The position numbers and the translations under genes were made by a program. A DNA stretch of 39,112 nt from Penium margaritaceum (lineage: Eukaryota > Streptophyta > Zygnematophyceae > Desmidiales > Peniaceae): NCBI GenBank assembly GCA_023375785.1, contig SZWC01016188.1, positions 21,553 through 60,664 of the forward strand, written 5' to 3'. Positions 30,985-39,112 of this stretch are shown here, piece after piece. A model generated the notes under the pieces. It saw only the letters and a program-made list of their open reading frames with translations. It searched no databases and was not told the DNA's origin. Position 1 is the first letter of the stretch. The number at the start of each line of letters is the position of its first letter.

Positions 30985-32878
30985 CTCCGCCCGTGTATCC
31001 TCCAGCTTTTGAATCATTGACTTTGAGGCCACCCATCACATGACTCCATGGCATTCGTCCTTTGTCTCACTTAGTCCTAATGGCTCCATTCGCTTTGTTC
31101 AAAGGTATTCTGGGAAATTACTCCATGTCCAAGGTGTTGGTGTTGTTCATTTCGTAGGTCCAAGTGGGAACCACTTTCTTCCTGACATACAATACGTGCC
31201 TGACCTCAAGGTTATCCTACTCTCTGTCACCACCATTGATGACCAGGGCATCGACATCTCGTCCAGCCGTGGCATTGGCACGATTGCCCTTAGTTCTTTA
31301 GGCCATGTTGTGCATCGTGGCGTGAGTTGTGATCTCTTGTTTTGTCTACCTCTATCGCTCCCCTCGTCCTCTGCTACCTCCACTCTTGTGCATGTTGCCC
31401 CATCCTTGTCGCCTGAACATGCCGATCTCCTGCATTGTCGCCTCTGGCACATTCACACTAGTGCCATACAGCATCTCATGCGCCTTCAGTTTGTTTTCGG
31501 GCTTGACCCCTCCTTGTTTGGGCCTCAATGCCTCGCTACCTATCTCGGCTATGCGCGTCAAAGCACACCGTTCTCCCTTCATTGGCGCTAATTCCACCAC
31601 GTTGCATCCCCTTGACTTGGTCCATGCTAACGTCATGGACTCTTTGCCACATGACTTCGTTGGTGGCCTTGGTCACTACATTCTTTATTTGACTCATGAC
31701 CTCTCCTTATCGGCTGGTTTTTGCCCTTTGTCATAGAAGTACCGTGACTGGCGTTCTTGAAACCTGGCTTCCCCAAGCCAAGCGTGCTTGTTTGCGTCCT
31801 TTGTGTATCTTCCGAAGCGGCAGGTGTGGTGAGTTATTTGGCCCCACCTCTTGTTTCCTTGAATCTCATTGTGTCCCCCTTGAGTCCAATGCACCATACA
31901 CACCCTAACAGAATGTCGTTCTTGAGCACTGGACCGCACATTGGTTGCCAATTTTCGCTCCCTTTTCTCTTCCTCTCATCAGTCTCCTCTCTTCACTTTT
32001 GAAGCCATGTCTTACTTTATCTAAGTGTGGAACCGTGTCCCTCAAGGTCCTCTGTTGCACCACATCACCCCCTTTGAGAGCGGGACAGGCAGCTTTGCCG
32101 ATCTTCGCCTTGCTTGTATATGGGGGTCCGTCGGCTCTTTCATGCTTCCTACCAACCACATTGATGGCAAGCTCTCCCATTGTGGTTGTCTTTGTGTCTT
32201 TCTTGGTTTCTCCCCCTTCTCCAAAGCCTGGAGCTTTTGGGACCCGGTGCTCTGTCGTGTGATCGTGTCCCATGATGCTCTCTTCTTTGAGCATTTCTTC
32301 AAACTTGACCTTCCTCGTCTCTCCTCAGTTTCGCTCTCTCCGCCCTCTCCGGGTGGGGGAGGAACTTTTACCTCTCGGTCTGCCGTTCTCCCCTCCATAC
32401 GTCCCCCACTCAACCCCACCTCTGTGTCACCTGCTTCCTCTACACCATCTTCCTCCCTTGTGTCACCTATTGATTCTGTGTCATTTGCCTCTTCTATGCT
32501 GCCCCCTAACTCTGACCCATCTTCCTCTTCTGCATCGGTTATGACTGAGCCATCTCTTCCCTCTGCTTTGATTGCTCCAACTATGCCATCTGCTCCCTCT
32601 CTTCTACCTACTACTACTGATTCATCTCTGCCCTCTGTTCTGCCTACTCCAACCGAGCCATTTGCTCCCTCCCCACCTCCTCTTGCATCTGGTCCGTCTA
32701 CTACCTCTAAGCCCTCCTCTTTTGTGGCACTCATTTCTCAATACAATCAAGGTATTTGCCTATGTGCACTACCCGCTCAATCCTGCACTTTCGTCTCGAG
32801 AAACCCTCATCTTCGTGCCCTTGGCCTGGTGATGACGTCCTCACCCGTCGTTACGTCTGTCGTGTACCCAAGCATTTC
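30985..32878 (+). pseudogene. copia-E protease and integrase, cut off by the chromovirus LTR
   Basis: The plus strand resumes copia-E. Protease: a TGA (31010-31012) where Trp is expected, then IIDFEATHHMTPW, in which D-S-G-A-T has become D-F-E-A-T; then LLHVQGVGVVHF and LPDIQYVPDLKVILLSV (about 31080-31230). Pre-integrase: CRLWHIHTSAIQHLM (about 31440). Integrase: LDLVHANVMDSLP, CIFRSGRCGELF, then SNAPYTP-stop-QNVVLEH with TAA at 31906 in a Gln position. The C-terminal part reads HHITPFE, CVFLGFSPFSKAWSFWDP and VIVSHDALFFEHFF (to about 32310). A long Ser/Pro/Thr linker (32340-32750) follows, and the chromovirus LTR begins at about 32879 before any RT. It closely resembles copia-B in the integrase C-terminus. 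Confidence 0.87.
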
Positions 32879-33805
32879 TTTGAACCAAGGGGCGCCCGGC
32901 GTGATGGTCACACACCAAGCCCTTGGGATAAACCTCCCACCCTCGACCCCTTGGTGTGTGAGCCAACCGTTGAGATGTCGCACGACCCTCTCCTAGCAGC
33001 AAGACCGCTCCTAGTGACCGAGGTTCCCGCTGTGCGACTCTCCCGCGGCGTTTGCACCAAGGTGCACTGCGGAAGACTTGTAAGACCGAAAGGACGAGTG
33101 CAAAGTGATGGTTGGAAAATACGGAGAGTTGGGAAAGAAATGAATCCTTTAGAATTTATGGATCAGTACAAGGAAATGTACATAGTCTCTGGGTAAAATT
33201 GGCATGCCTAGAACAATCCCTAGGCTTCCTTATGTACCAGCCCCTATGAGCCAGCCAAAATCTCCTCGGCGCTCCGAAGCACTCTACCAAGGAACATTCA
33301 TGCAAAGAACACATGTATCATTTAGTACATGCCACAAGTTTTCCAACGCACCAAAGAACGCCTCAATACATAAAGAAACGGCTAAGTTATGGCCGTTTGA
33401 GTGCTCCACGCGTGACTGCCGCTGGCAGCACCACCATCGGGGGTCACGGCTTCCCGAAGCGCCCTTGCTTGCGAATGCAGCTCCAGCCACCATCTCGTAG
33501 CGCCCATGGACTCCAATGAAACTTGCCTCCTTGGCTAAGCATCCATCCAAGGGCGCTTTGGCTGCAGTGGACGAGAAAGTGGCTCCGCCATGCACGGGGT
33601 CGAACCGGTATGTCTCCTGTTTTCTGGAGGTGTGCCTCCCACCTTTGCATGGCCGTAGCTTTCTTGTCCCTGCACCGAATGACCCGGCTCTTGGGTCGAT
33701 TTCGCATGGTTTTTCACGTAGAATACAATAGGATCATCAAAACATGTATCTTAACTCAGCATGATGACGTAATCACCGTCTCGACCGGCGGCTCCCATAA
33801 CATCA
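32879..33805 (-). repeat. 3' LTR of the chromovirus
   Basis: Its first ~220 bp match 38886-39112 (GCCCGGCGTGATGGT, CTTGGTGTGTG, CGAGGTTCCCGC, GCGGAAGACTTGTA are shared). The minus-strand LTR starts TGATGTTATGG at 33805 next to a polypurine tract, giving a length of about 927 bp. It is inserted into the copia-E linker. Confidence 0.88.
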
Positions 33806-35123
33806 CCCCCCTCCGAGGACGCACCGTCCCGGTGCGCTCCTGGTACGCTCGGAGGACCGTGTTGACAGCACCGCACCTATGGAAATCAGCTTCAAGGATC
33901 CAGCAATTATGCTCAGGCCCATAGCCAAGACATTGCACCAGACAGTGCCACCCGTTACCGCACCGGCGGTGCCCGAGAATCTTCTCCACCACATACTCCT
34001 CTTCACCCTCCACCAAGATCGGTGGAGGAGGAGCCTGTCCACGCACCGCTAACTGTGCATCTGGCTCCTTGTAGGCCTTGAGAAGAGAAGCGTGGAACAC
34101 GGGATTGATCCCATAGTGGTTCGGCAGCTCCAACTCATAGCTCACCGCGGACCGCTTCCCCTTGACCAGAAAAGGACCCATCCACAGAGGCTTGAGCTTC
34201 TAGCTGCCTACCCCTGCTAGCTACAGGTTCCGCAAGCTTAACAATACCTTTTGTCCCACCGAGAACTCCTCGGCTGTCTGTTTCTTGTCCACTTGCTGCT
34301 TCATCTGCTGCTGCGCCTTGTGTAGCACCTCGCGTACGCCGCGCCACACCTCTGTGAAGTGACTTGTAAATTGCTGCACTACGGGTAGGTCCGATCCCGT
34401 TGCCATGTCTGAGGGACATGTAGGCTGCACCCCGTACACTACCTCAAAGGGAGACCGCCCCATAGAGGCATGCACTGCTGATTTGTAGGCAAAATCAACT
34501 ACCGGGAGCCTGCATTCCCATCCCTCGCCATCCGGCTCCAAGATCCCCCGCAGTAGCTGTCCTGTGGTCTGATTGGTACGCTCAGTTTAGCCATCGATTT
34601 GGGGAAGGTAGGCCGATGAAAGAGCAACACTGGTGCTCAGATTCTTGAACAGTTCCTCCCAAAACCAGGAGGTGAAGCGTGGGCCGCGGTCCGAGACCAT
34701 GCACTTCGGCACCCCGTGTAGTTTGATGATGTGCTGCAAGAGGAGTTGAGCCGTCTTTACTGCCGTGACCTTCTCCGCACATGGAATAAAGTGCACGATT
34801 TTGCTGAACCGGTCCACCAGCACCAGCACCATGGTGTTGCCCGTTGCATTCCGTGGAAGACCCCCCACAAAATCAAGTGAGATGTCCGTCCACGGACGTT
34901 CTGGCACCGATACGGCTGTAGCTCCCCTGGCGCCCATGCCCTCCGTGACTTGATTCTTTGGCACGTGTGACAACTGCTCGCGTACTCCTTTCAATCTGCT
35001 CCCATCGTTGCCCACCAATATTGGCGCGCAAGCATCTTGAAGATCTTGTCGTGGCCAAAATGACCACTGTAGTATGAGTCCTGCGCCTCTTCCAACAGCG
35101 CTTGCCGTAACGACGCACTCCAC
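33756..35123 (-). pseudogene. chromovirus integrase core and chromodomain (end of pol)
   Basis: In minus-strand order: PWTDISLDFVGGLPRN (first Asp), HGVPKCMVSDRGPRFTSWFW (second Asp, about 34700), AYLPQIDG-stop-TERTN (Glu region; TAA 34587 in the Gln position). FAYKSAVHASMGRSPFEVVY follows, then SVGQKVLLSLRNL with TAG at 34221 and 34200, and KPLWMGPFLV. The C-terminus EEYVVEKILGHRRCGNGWHC...WILEADFHRC (about 34000-33870) is a chromodomain, which in chromoviruses guides insertion to marked chromatin. The frame stops at 33756, overlapping the LTR by about 50 nt. A single-base frame change near 35010 separates it from the upstream HHCC finger. Confidence 0.92.
33806..33814 (-). other. polypurine tract of the chromovirus
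   Basis: The minus strand reads GGAGGGGGG directly upstream of the LTR start TGATG, as needed for plus-strand DNA priming. Confidence 0.8.
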
Positions 35124-36604
35124 GGCACCACAATCTTGTTCCCCTTCTCACGCCGCCAATACTGGCCATCCCACTTGCACCCCTTCACCGTACTTCTGGC
35201 AAATTCCTCGTCCTCCGCATACCCGTGTGCAAAAAGGCTGCGGATGATTGGAGATCCCGCCAGCACCGTGATCGCATGCACGCACAATTCCGGGCGACAC
35301 GAAAGCGGGTCCGCTGGGTTGATTCTCCCTGGTTTGTACTGGATCGCGTAGTCGAAACCGCCCTCCAGCAACTCCATCCACCATGCTTGACGACAACTCA
35401 GGTTTGGCTGCAACTTGAGGTACTTGAGCGCGTAATGGTTCGTGTGCACCACACACCGCCGCGCCTCAAGGTAGCACCTCCACTGCTTGAAGGCCTGGAC
35501 CACCGTGAGCATCTCCTTGTGGATCGGGTAGTTGAGCTCAGCCCCTTTCAGCTAATTGGAGTAGTACGGAATGGGCTGCAACCCCTTCCTTGGTTCTGCC
35601 CCGTCAATCGCATAGTCACTTGCGTCTGTTGCAAACACGTACTCCTTGCTTGTGTCCGTATGCACCAACATTGGGGCTTGACACATGGCAGCCTTTATTG
35701 CACTGAAGGCTTGCCCCTTCTTTGCACCTCAATCCCATTGGTGCCCCTTCTTGAGCAAGTCTGTCAAGGGTGCTCCCATTATCGCATACCCCTGGACAAA
35801 CCTCCGGTAGTAGTTTGTAAAACCCATAAAAACCTGGATGTCACGCACGCATTCTGGCTCTGGCTACTCCTTCACTGCTTCCATGTTTTTTGGGTCCATG
35901 CCTGTTCCCCTCCTGCTGACAATGTGCCCGAGGAACTCCACCTCCTGCTTGGCGAGTTCACACTTGCTAAGCTTGGCGAACAGCCGCTCCTTTCTCAGCA
36001 CTTCTATCACCATCCGTAGGTACTCTTGGTGCTTCTCTGTTCTCCGCAAGTAGACAAAGATGTCGTCGAGGAAGACGACCACGAACTGGTCCAAGTAGGG
36101 ATGGAAAACCCGGTTCATTAGCGCCATGAACGTAGCTGGAGCATTCGTTAGCCCAAAAGGCATCACGACATTCTCGAAGGCTCCATAGCGCGTCCGAAAC
36201 ACGGTTTCTTCCACATCCTCCTCCGCAATGCGGATTTGGTGGTACCTTGACCTCAACTCCAGCTTGCTGAAGACACGCGTCCCTTGTAGCTGGTCGAACA
36301 ATTCCTCAGCTCGTGGCAACGGGTAGCGGTTCTTCAGCGTGATGTTGTTGAGCGCCCGGTAGTCCACGCACATCCGTAGCTCTCCTGACTTCTTCTTGAC
36401 GAACAGCACCGGCACAGCATATGGAGACACCGACAGCCGAATGAAGCCTTGGTCCACCAACTCCCCCAACTACTTCTTGAGTTCCGCAAGCTCCGCGTTG
36501 CTCATGCGGTTGTAAGACCGCAGCGTTGGTGTCGAAGCTGGTACCACCGCGATCTTGTGGTCGATGTCGGCCCGCGGTGGCAGCTGTTGAATGTTTTTGC
36601 CCCT
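34991..36604 (-). pseudogene. chromovirus reverse transcriptase, RNase H and integrase zinc finger
   Basis: One frame runs from about 36600 to 34991. RT: LPPRADIDHKIAVVPAS, [28 protein letters not shown] (TAG 36470, Gln position), [20 protein letters not shown], the usual Y-H-Q-I-R-I block, then the catalytic FLDDIFVY (about 36080) and FLGHIVS. RNase H: FATDASDYAI (about 35630), LNYPIHKEMLTVVQAFKQWR, VVHTNHYALKYL, YKPGRINPADPLS. Integrase finger: HFGHDKIFKMLARQYWW. Stops: TAG 35864 and TGA 35729, both where Trp is expected; TAG 35552; TGA 34991 where Arg is expected. Otherwise it is well preserved, with the catalytic Asp pair intact. Confidence 0.92.
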
Positions 36605-36723
36605 TGTTCAGTGTTGTATAACGGATCAGGAATGCTCTGCCCCTTGTGGAGATATGACCCCTAGATCCGTTGTAGTGTGACTCACCTATGCTCTGTCTCT
36701 TGTGAGATATGACCTGTGAGTAC

Positions 36724-36806
36724 ACCATGTGGGTGAGTGGTTGCCTTGGCCATTTTGTTGATTTGGCCAAGTGAGAGGTCATGAGTTCGATCCTGGCCCC
36801 ATGCAT
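36724..36806 (+). repeat. tRNA-like (A-box/B-box) module in the LTR-like insert
   Basis: TGTGGGTGAGTGGTTGCC resembles an A box, GGTCATGAGTTCGATCCTGG a B box/T arm, and between them CTTGGCCA...TGGCCAAG is a perfect 8-bp inverted repeat. The layout is that of a tRNA-derived SINE head. Confidence 0.55.
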
Positions 36807-36990
36807 ATCTTGTTTGCTGTGGAAGCTTCAAAGAAACAAAGCCCGTAGCTTCTTGGACGCTACATGGTTGGTCTGTCACCGTGACACTAGGATGCTTATG
36901 TGTCAAGCCCACAGTGCAAGTCTATTGGTGACGTGGCTGGTTCAGGCCACTTCCCAGGAATGTGCTTTTGAGTTCTAGGACTGGACAGAC

Positions 36991-37001
36991 AGCTATAAAA
37001 G
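36991..37001 (+). promoter_or_regulatory. TATA box of the LTR-like insert
   Basis: CTATAAAAGG, a strong TATA match, sits in the LTR-like insert in plus orientation. Confidence 0.55.
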
Positions 37002-37168
37002 GACTTGTCTTGCATGCTGATCAATCAACCCTTCCTTGATGCTCTCTTGCGTATTGACGACTTGAGCTCTTCTTGAGATGTAATGCTAAGGCGTTAGTAG
37101 TCTTGAAGGTGAATTGTATGCGTGATTAAGTTTGGGGTGCATGACACATGTCAACAAAGGAAGAAGGC

Positions 37169-37837
37169 CTAAAAACCTTTGTGNCCATCCTTGTGCTCGC
37201 ACCGCTTTAGCTGCTGCAAGTTGATGACACGTAGTTGCTTCCCCGCTTCCGTTACTTCCAATTCGTTACCCTCACCCTGCCACAAAGGCAAACTGAGATT
37301 TTTCCCGCCCGCCTTCACGACCACCTGGTTGCAACTCCAATACACCTCCGGATTCCAGGTGTGCATCCAATCCCGGCCGATCAAGCAATCGTAATCATCC
37401 ATAGGGCAAGTGTGGAACTCCATGTCGCACACCAACTCACCCATATGGACCTTGTGCTTGACGAGAGGCATGCCACACTCCACCACTCCGGACACCTGCC
37501 GTGCCTTCGCCAACGTCCCCGGCTGCCGTGCGAGTCCCAACCCCATCGCCAACCTGTCGCTGAAGAAGCTATGGCCCGCATCGCCATCCAGTAGCCCGCG
37601 TAGCTTCCTCCGACCCTTGAAACTGCCCTCCGGAATGTCAAGAACCAGCTCCAGGATGATCACTTGAAACTGCGGGGTCTCACCTTCATTCCGCAATAGC
37701 ACTTGAGGTAGCTCATTAAATGGCAAAAGCCTTTCCAGGCTGGTGCTATCCTTTGCAGATGAAAGACTTGTAGTAGCAGGTCGTCCCCTCCTCACTAATG
37801 TTGCTCGTTTCCCTTCTGTGTGTTGCGCTTGGGGCAA
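37169..37837 (-). pseudogene. chromovirus pol N-terminus: aspartic protease
   Basis: This is the start of the pol frame, lying -1 relative to gag and overlapping it. It reads LLPFNELPQVLLRNE, then RGLLDGDAGHSFFSDRLA (about 37585-37530), where Ty3/gypsy proteases have L-L-D-S-G-A-T-H-x-F: the catalytic Asp stays but Ser-Gly-Ala-Thr is altered, so activity is doubtful. MDDYDCLIGRDWMH (about 37400) is the conserved I-L-G-x-D/R-W-L region. One ambiguous base (N at 37184) lies in the LKRCEHKD segment; a TAG at 37169 then ends the frame just before the LTR-like insert. Confidence 0.85.
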
Positions 37838-38758
37838 TCTCGCTTGCGATGACCCTCCTCACCACAAATCCAGCACTTGCCTCTCGGTCCCTGTTGCCCG
37901 CCCGCACCCCGCTGACTGGCTTGGATTGCATCCACCTCCATGGGCACAGCCTGACTCGGCTGCTCCACCCGTGGTGTTGCATAGCTGGTCGGGCATGCAT
38001 TGTAGCTTACCGAGTCGATGCGCTCCGCCGCCGAGACCATCTCCGCAAAGGTCCGCAACTAGAGAACCGCGAGTTCACGTTGGACGTGCGGCCTCAGGCC
38101 GTCATGGTAGCGGTTGTACGCCTCCGCATCCGAGAGGTCGTCAATCTGCGCCGCCACGGCCATGAAGCGTATTGTGTAGTCCTGGACCGATCCGCCTTGC
38201 TTGACGTGCTTCATCTTGTCACATGCGGCTCAGCTGCCATTGACGATGTCGAAACGTGCTTGGAGTATCGACTTGAACTGCTCCCACATCTCTGGATTCT
38301 CCGTAAATGCTCGCGCACTGAGTTGCACTTCCCGCCCCAGCAGTAGACTCAGTAATGGCCGAAGCCGTTGCCCCCAGCCCATTCGGCAATCCAGCGGCGT
38401 TCTGCCCGCACAATGCCGAACACCATTGTAGCGCCATTCCTTGGAGCAGCGTCGGATCATACTCCAGTCTCATGACATCTTCTCCCATGGGAACGCCCAA
38501 CGCCATGAAGTACGAGTTCACAGTGAAGAGCCACTCCCTCACACTGCCCTTGCCGGTGTAGAATTCTGGCTCCTTCCTCTTAGGCCACCGAAAGGCAGGT
38601 GCGGATGCCAATGCAACATCCCCCAACACACTGTTCCCTTGGCCGACGTACCTCGCCTCAACCTCCGCACACAACTGCTAGTTCTCTTGGCGTAACTCGT
38701 CGAGAGCACGCCGGATCTCCTCCGTGAGGGAAGCCTGGTAAAATGCCGCTGCCGCCAT
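37795..38758 (-). pseudogene. chromovirus gag with CCHC knuckle
   Basis: The start is the ATG at 38758 (MAAAAFYQASLTEEI), 112 nt from the PBS and in a good context. A TAG at 38678 sits in QEN-stop-QL, a Gln-like position. The capsid core reads WPKRKEPEFYTGKGSVREWL (about 38590) and later ENPEMWEQFKSILQARFD (about 38290). An indel between about 38400 and 38320 changes the frame. After TGA 38230 come GGSVQDYTIRFMAVAAQI and DAEAYNRYHDGLRPHVQREL, TAG 38059 (Gln position), and the knuckle CWICGEEGHRKRDCPKRN (about 37880-37840). The frame ends at the TAG 37795-37797, overlapping pol. Confidence 0.88.
37807..37813 (-). promoter_or_regulatory. candidate -1 ribosomal frameshift site GGGAAAC at gag/pol
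   Basis: In the gag frame the minus strand reads AAG GGA AAC GAG CAA CAT TAG, so the heptamer G GGA AAC has the X XXY YYZ form in the right phase, three codons before the gag stop. Slipping back one base enters the pol frame, which is open across the overlap and continues into protease. No strong downstream stem was found by eye, so a stimulatory structure is unproven. Confidence 0.65.
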
Positions 38759-38870
38759 GGTTCCGGTTGTGACAAAAGAAAATTGGCCAACCGTAGTTGG
38801 CTAGAATGTTTGGTTGTTGGCCGATGTACTGCCTCCCTTGGGTCCGTACAAAGACGAGCAAACGTCCATG
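38759..38870 (-). other. chromovirus short leader
   Basis: 112 nt between PBS and gag ATG; no further structure was recognised. Confidence 0.7.
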
Positions 38871-38883
38871 CGTTCTGATGCCA
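38871..38883 (-). other. primer-binding site of the chromovirus (initiator Met tRNA-like)
   Basis: The minus strand reads TGGCATCAGAACG, two changes from the TGGTATCAGAGC type. It is separated from the LTR terminus by two bases. Confidence 0.75.
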
Positions 38884-38885
38884 AA

Positions 38886-39112
38886 TGTGAACTGAGGGGT
38901 GCCCGGCGTGATGGTTACATGCCAGGCCCTTGGGGGAAACCTCCCACCCTTGGTTCCTTGGTGTGTGGGCCAACCGGTGAGATGTTGCACAATCCTCTAC
39001 TAGCAGTAAGACTGCTGCTGGTGACCGAGGTTCCCGCCGTGCGACTCTCCAGGCGGTGTTTGCACCAAGGTGCGCTGCGGAAGACTTGTAGGACTGAATG
39101 GACGTGTGCAAA
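38886..39112 (-). repeat. 5' LTR of the chromovirus, cut by the window end
   Basis: This matches 32879 to about 33102. If the two LTRs are equal in length, about 700 bp more lies beyond the window. Confidence 0.88.

Larger units (their letters stand above)
36605..37156 (+). mobile_element. 552-bp LTR-like insertion (solo LTR) in chromovirus pol
   Basis: Chromovirus pol is interrupted between protease and RT by a segment with LTR-type ends (TGTTCAGTG...ATGTCAACA, so TGTT/AACA). Read on the plus strand it has a good TATA box (CTATAAAAGG near 36992) about 160 bp from its end, as in an LTR promoter. A near-repeat ATGCTCTG...GAGATATGACC occurs twice near its left end (about 36638 and 36689). No 5-bp target duplication is obvious. 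Roughly 80-100 residues of the usual pol linker also seem to be missing at this point. Confidence 0.55.

Noticed and set aside
32025..32996. 323-codon plus-strand frame as a single novel protein
   Set aside because: Its first third is copia integrase C-terminus, its middle is the usual Ser/Pro linker and its end reads into the chromovirus LTR, so it is not an independent gene.
37184..37184. ambiguous base N as a sign of a gap
   Set aside because: It is a single base within continuous protease-region homology, more likely a base-call ambiguity than a scaffold gap.

Overview
The window looks like a transposon-packed stretch of a nuclear genome from the green lineage (land plant or charophycean/other green alga); the species cannot be named from sequence alone. 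Support comes from Ty1/copia and Ty3/gypsy-chromovirus retrotransposons primed by initiator-Met tRNA (one exact TGGTATCAGAGC primer-binding site), a MuDR-type transposase with a SWIM finger followed by a CCHC knuckle, and tRNA-like Pol III modules. No host gene, rRNA or functional tRNA gene could be supported, and there is nothing prokaryotic.

Layout. 1-3.6 kb: 5' part of a minus-strand copia element (copia-A): gag with long Gln/Pro tracts, a 1.5-kb CTG-rich leader, PBS and LTR sequence. 3.6-10.3 kb: a second, related minus-strand copia element (copia-B) with gag, protease, integrase, RT and truncated RNase H, a CTG-rich leader, PBS and 5' LTR. 10.34-18.65 kb: DNA-transposon territory bounded by inverted GAGAC-rich ends, holding a 23-base C run, a 25-unit 12-bp minisatellite, a decayed MULE transposase and several duplicated blocks. 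19.0-20.35 kb: a 5'-truncated copia RT/RNase H fragment (copia-C).

21.4-39.1 kb is a nested pile. A plus-strand copia element (copia-E; probable LTR/PBS at 21.4-21.86 kb) is split twice: by a minus-strand copia of a different lineage (copia-D, 24.88-30.71 kb, LTRs of about 479 bp) between its gag and protease, and by a minus-strand chromovirus (32.88 kb to beyond the window end) between its integrase and RT. The chromovirus itself contains a 552-bp LTR-like insert in pol.

All coding regions are damaged. Where an aligned residue can be inferred, most nonsense codons are explained by C-to-T or G-to-A changes (Gln, Trp and Arg codons becoming TAG, TAA or TGA), as expected of methylated, silenced repeats. 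The most notable observations are a canonical GGGAAAC -1 frameshift heptamer at the chromovirus gag/pol overlap; the copia-A gag frame, in which every stop is TAG or TAA, mostly in a Gln-rich context; CTG-rich leaders with palindromic hairpins next to the PBS; about 170-bp direct repeats abutting both ends of copia-D; and tRNA-like modules inside LTRs. I found no convincing new biochemical system; the interest lies in the architecture and decay of these elements.
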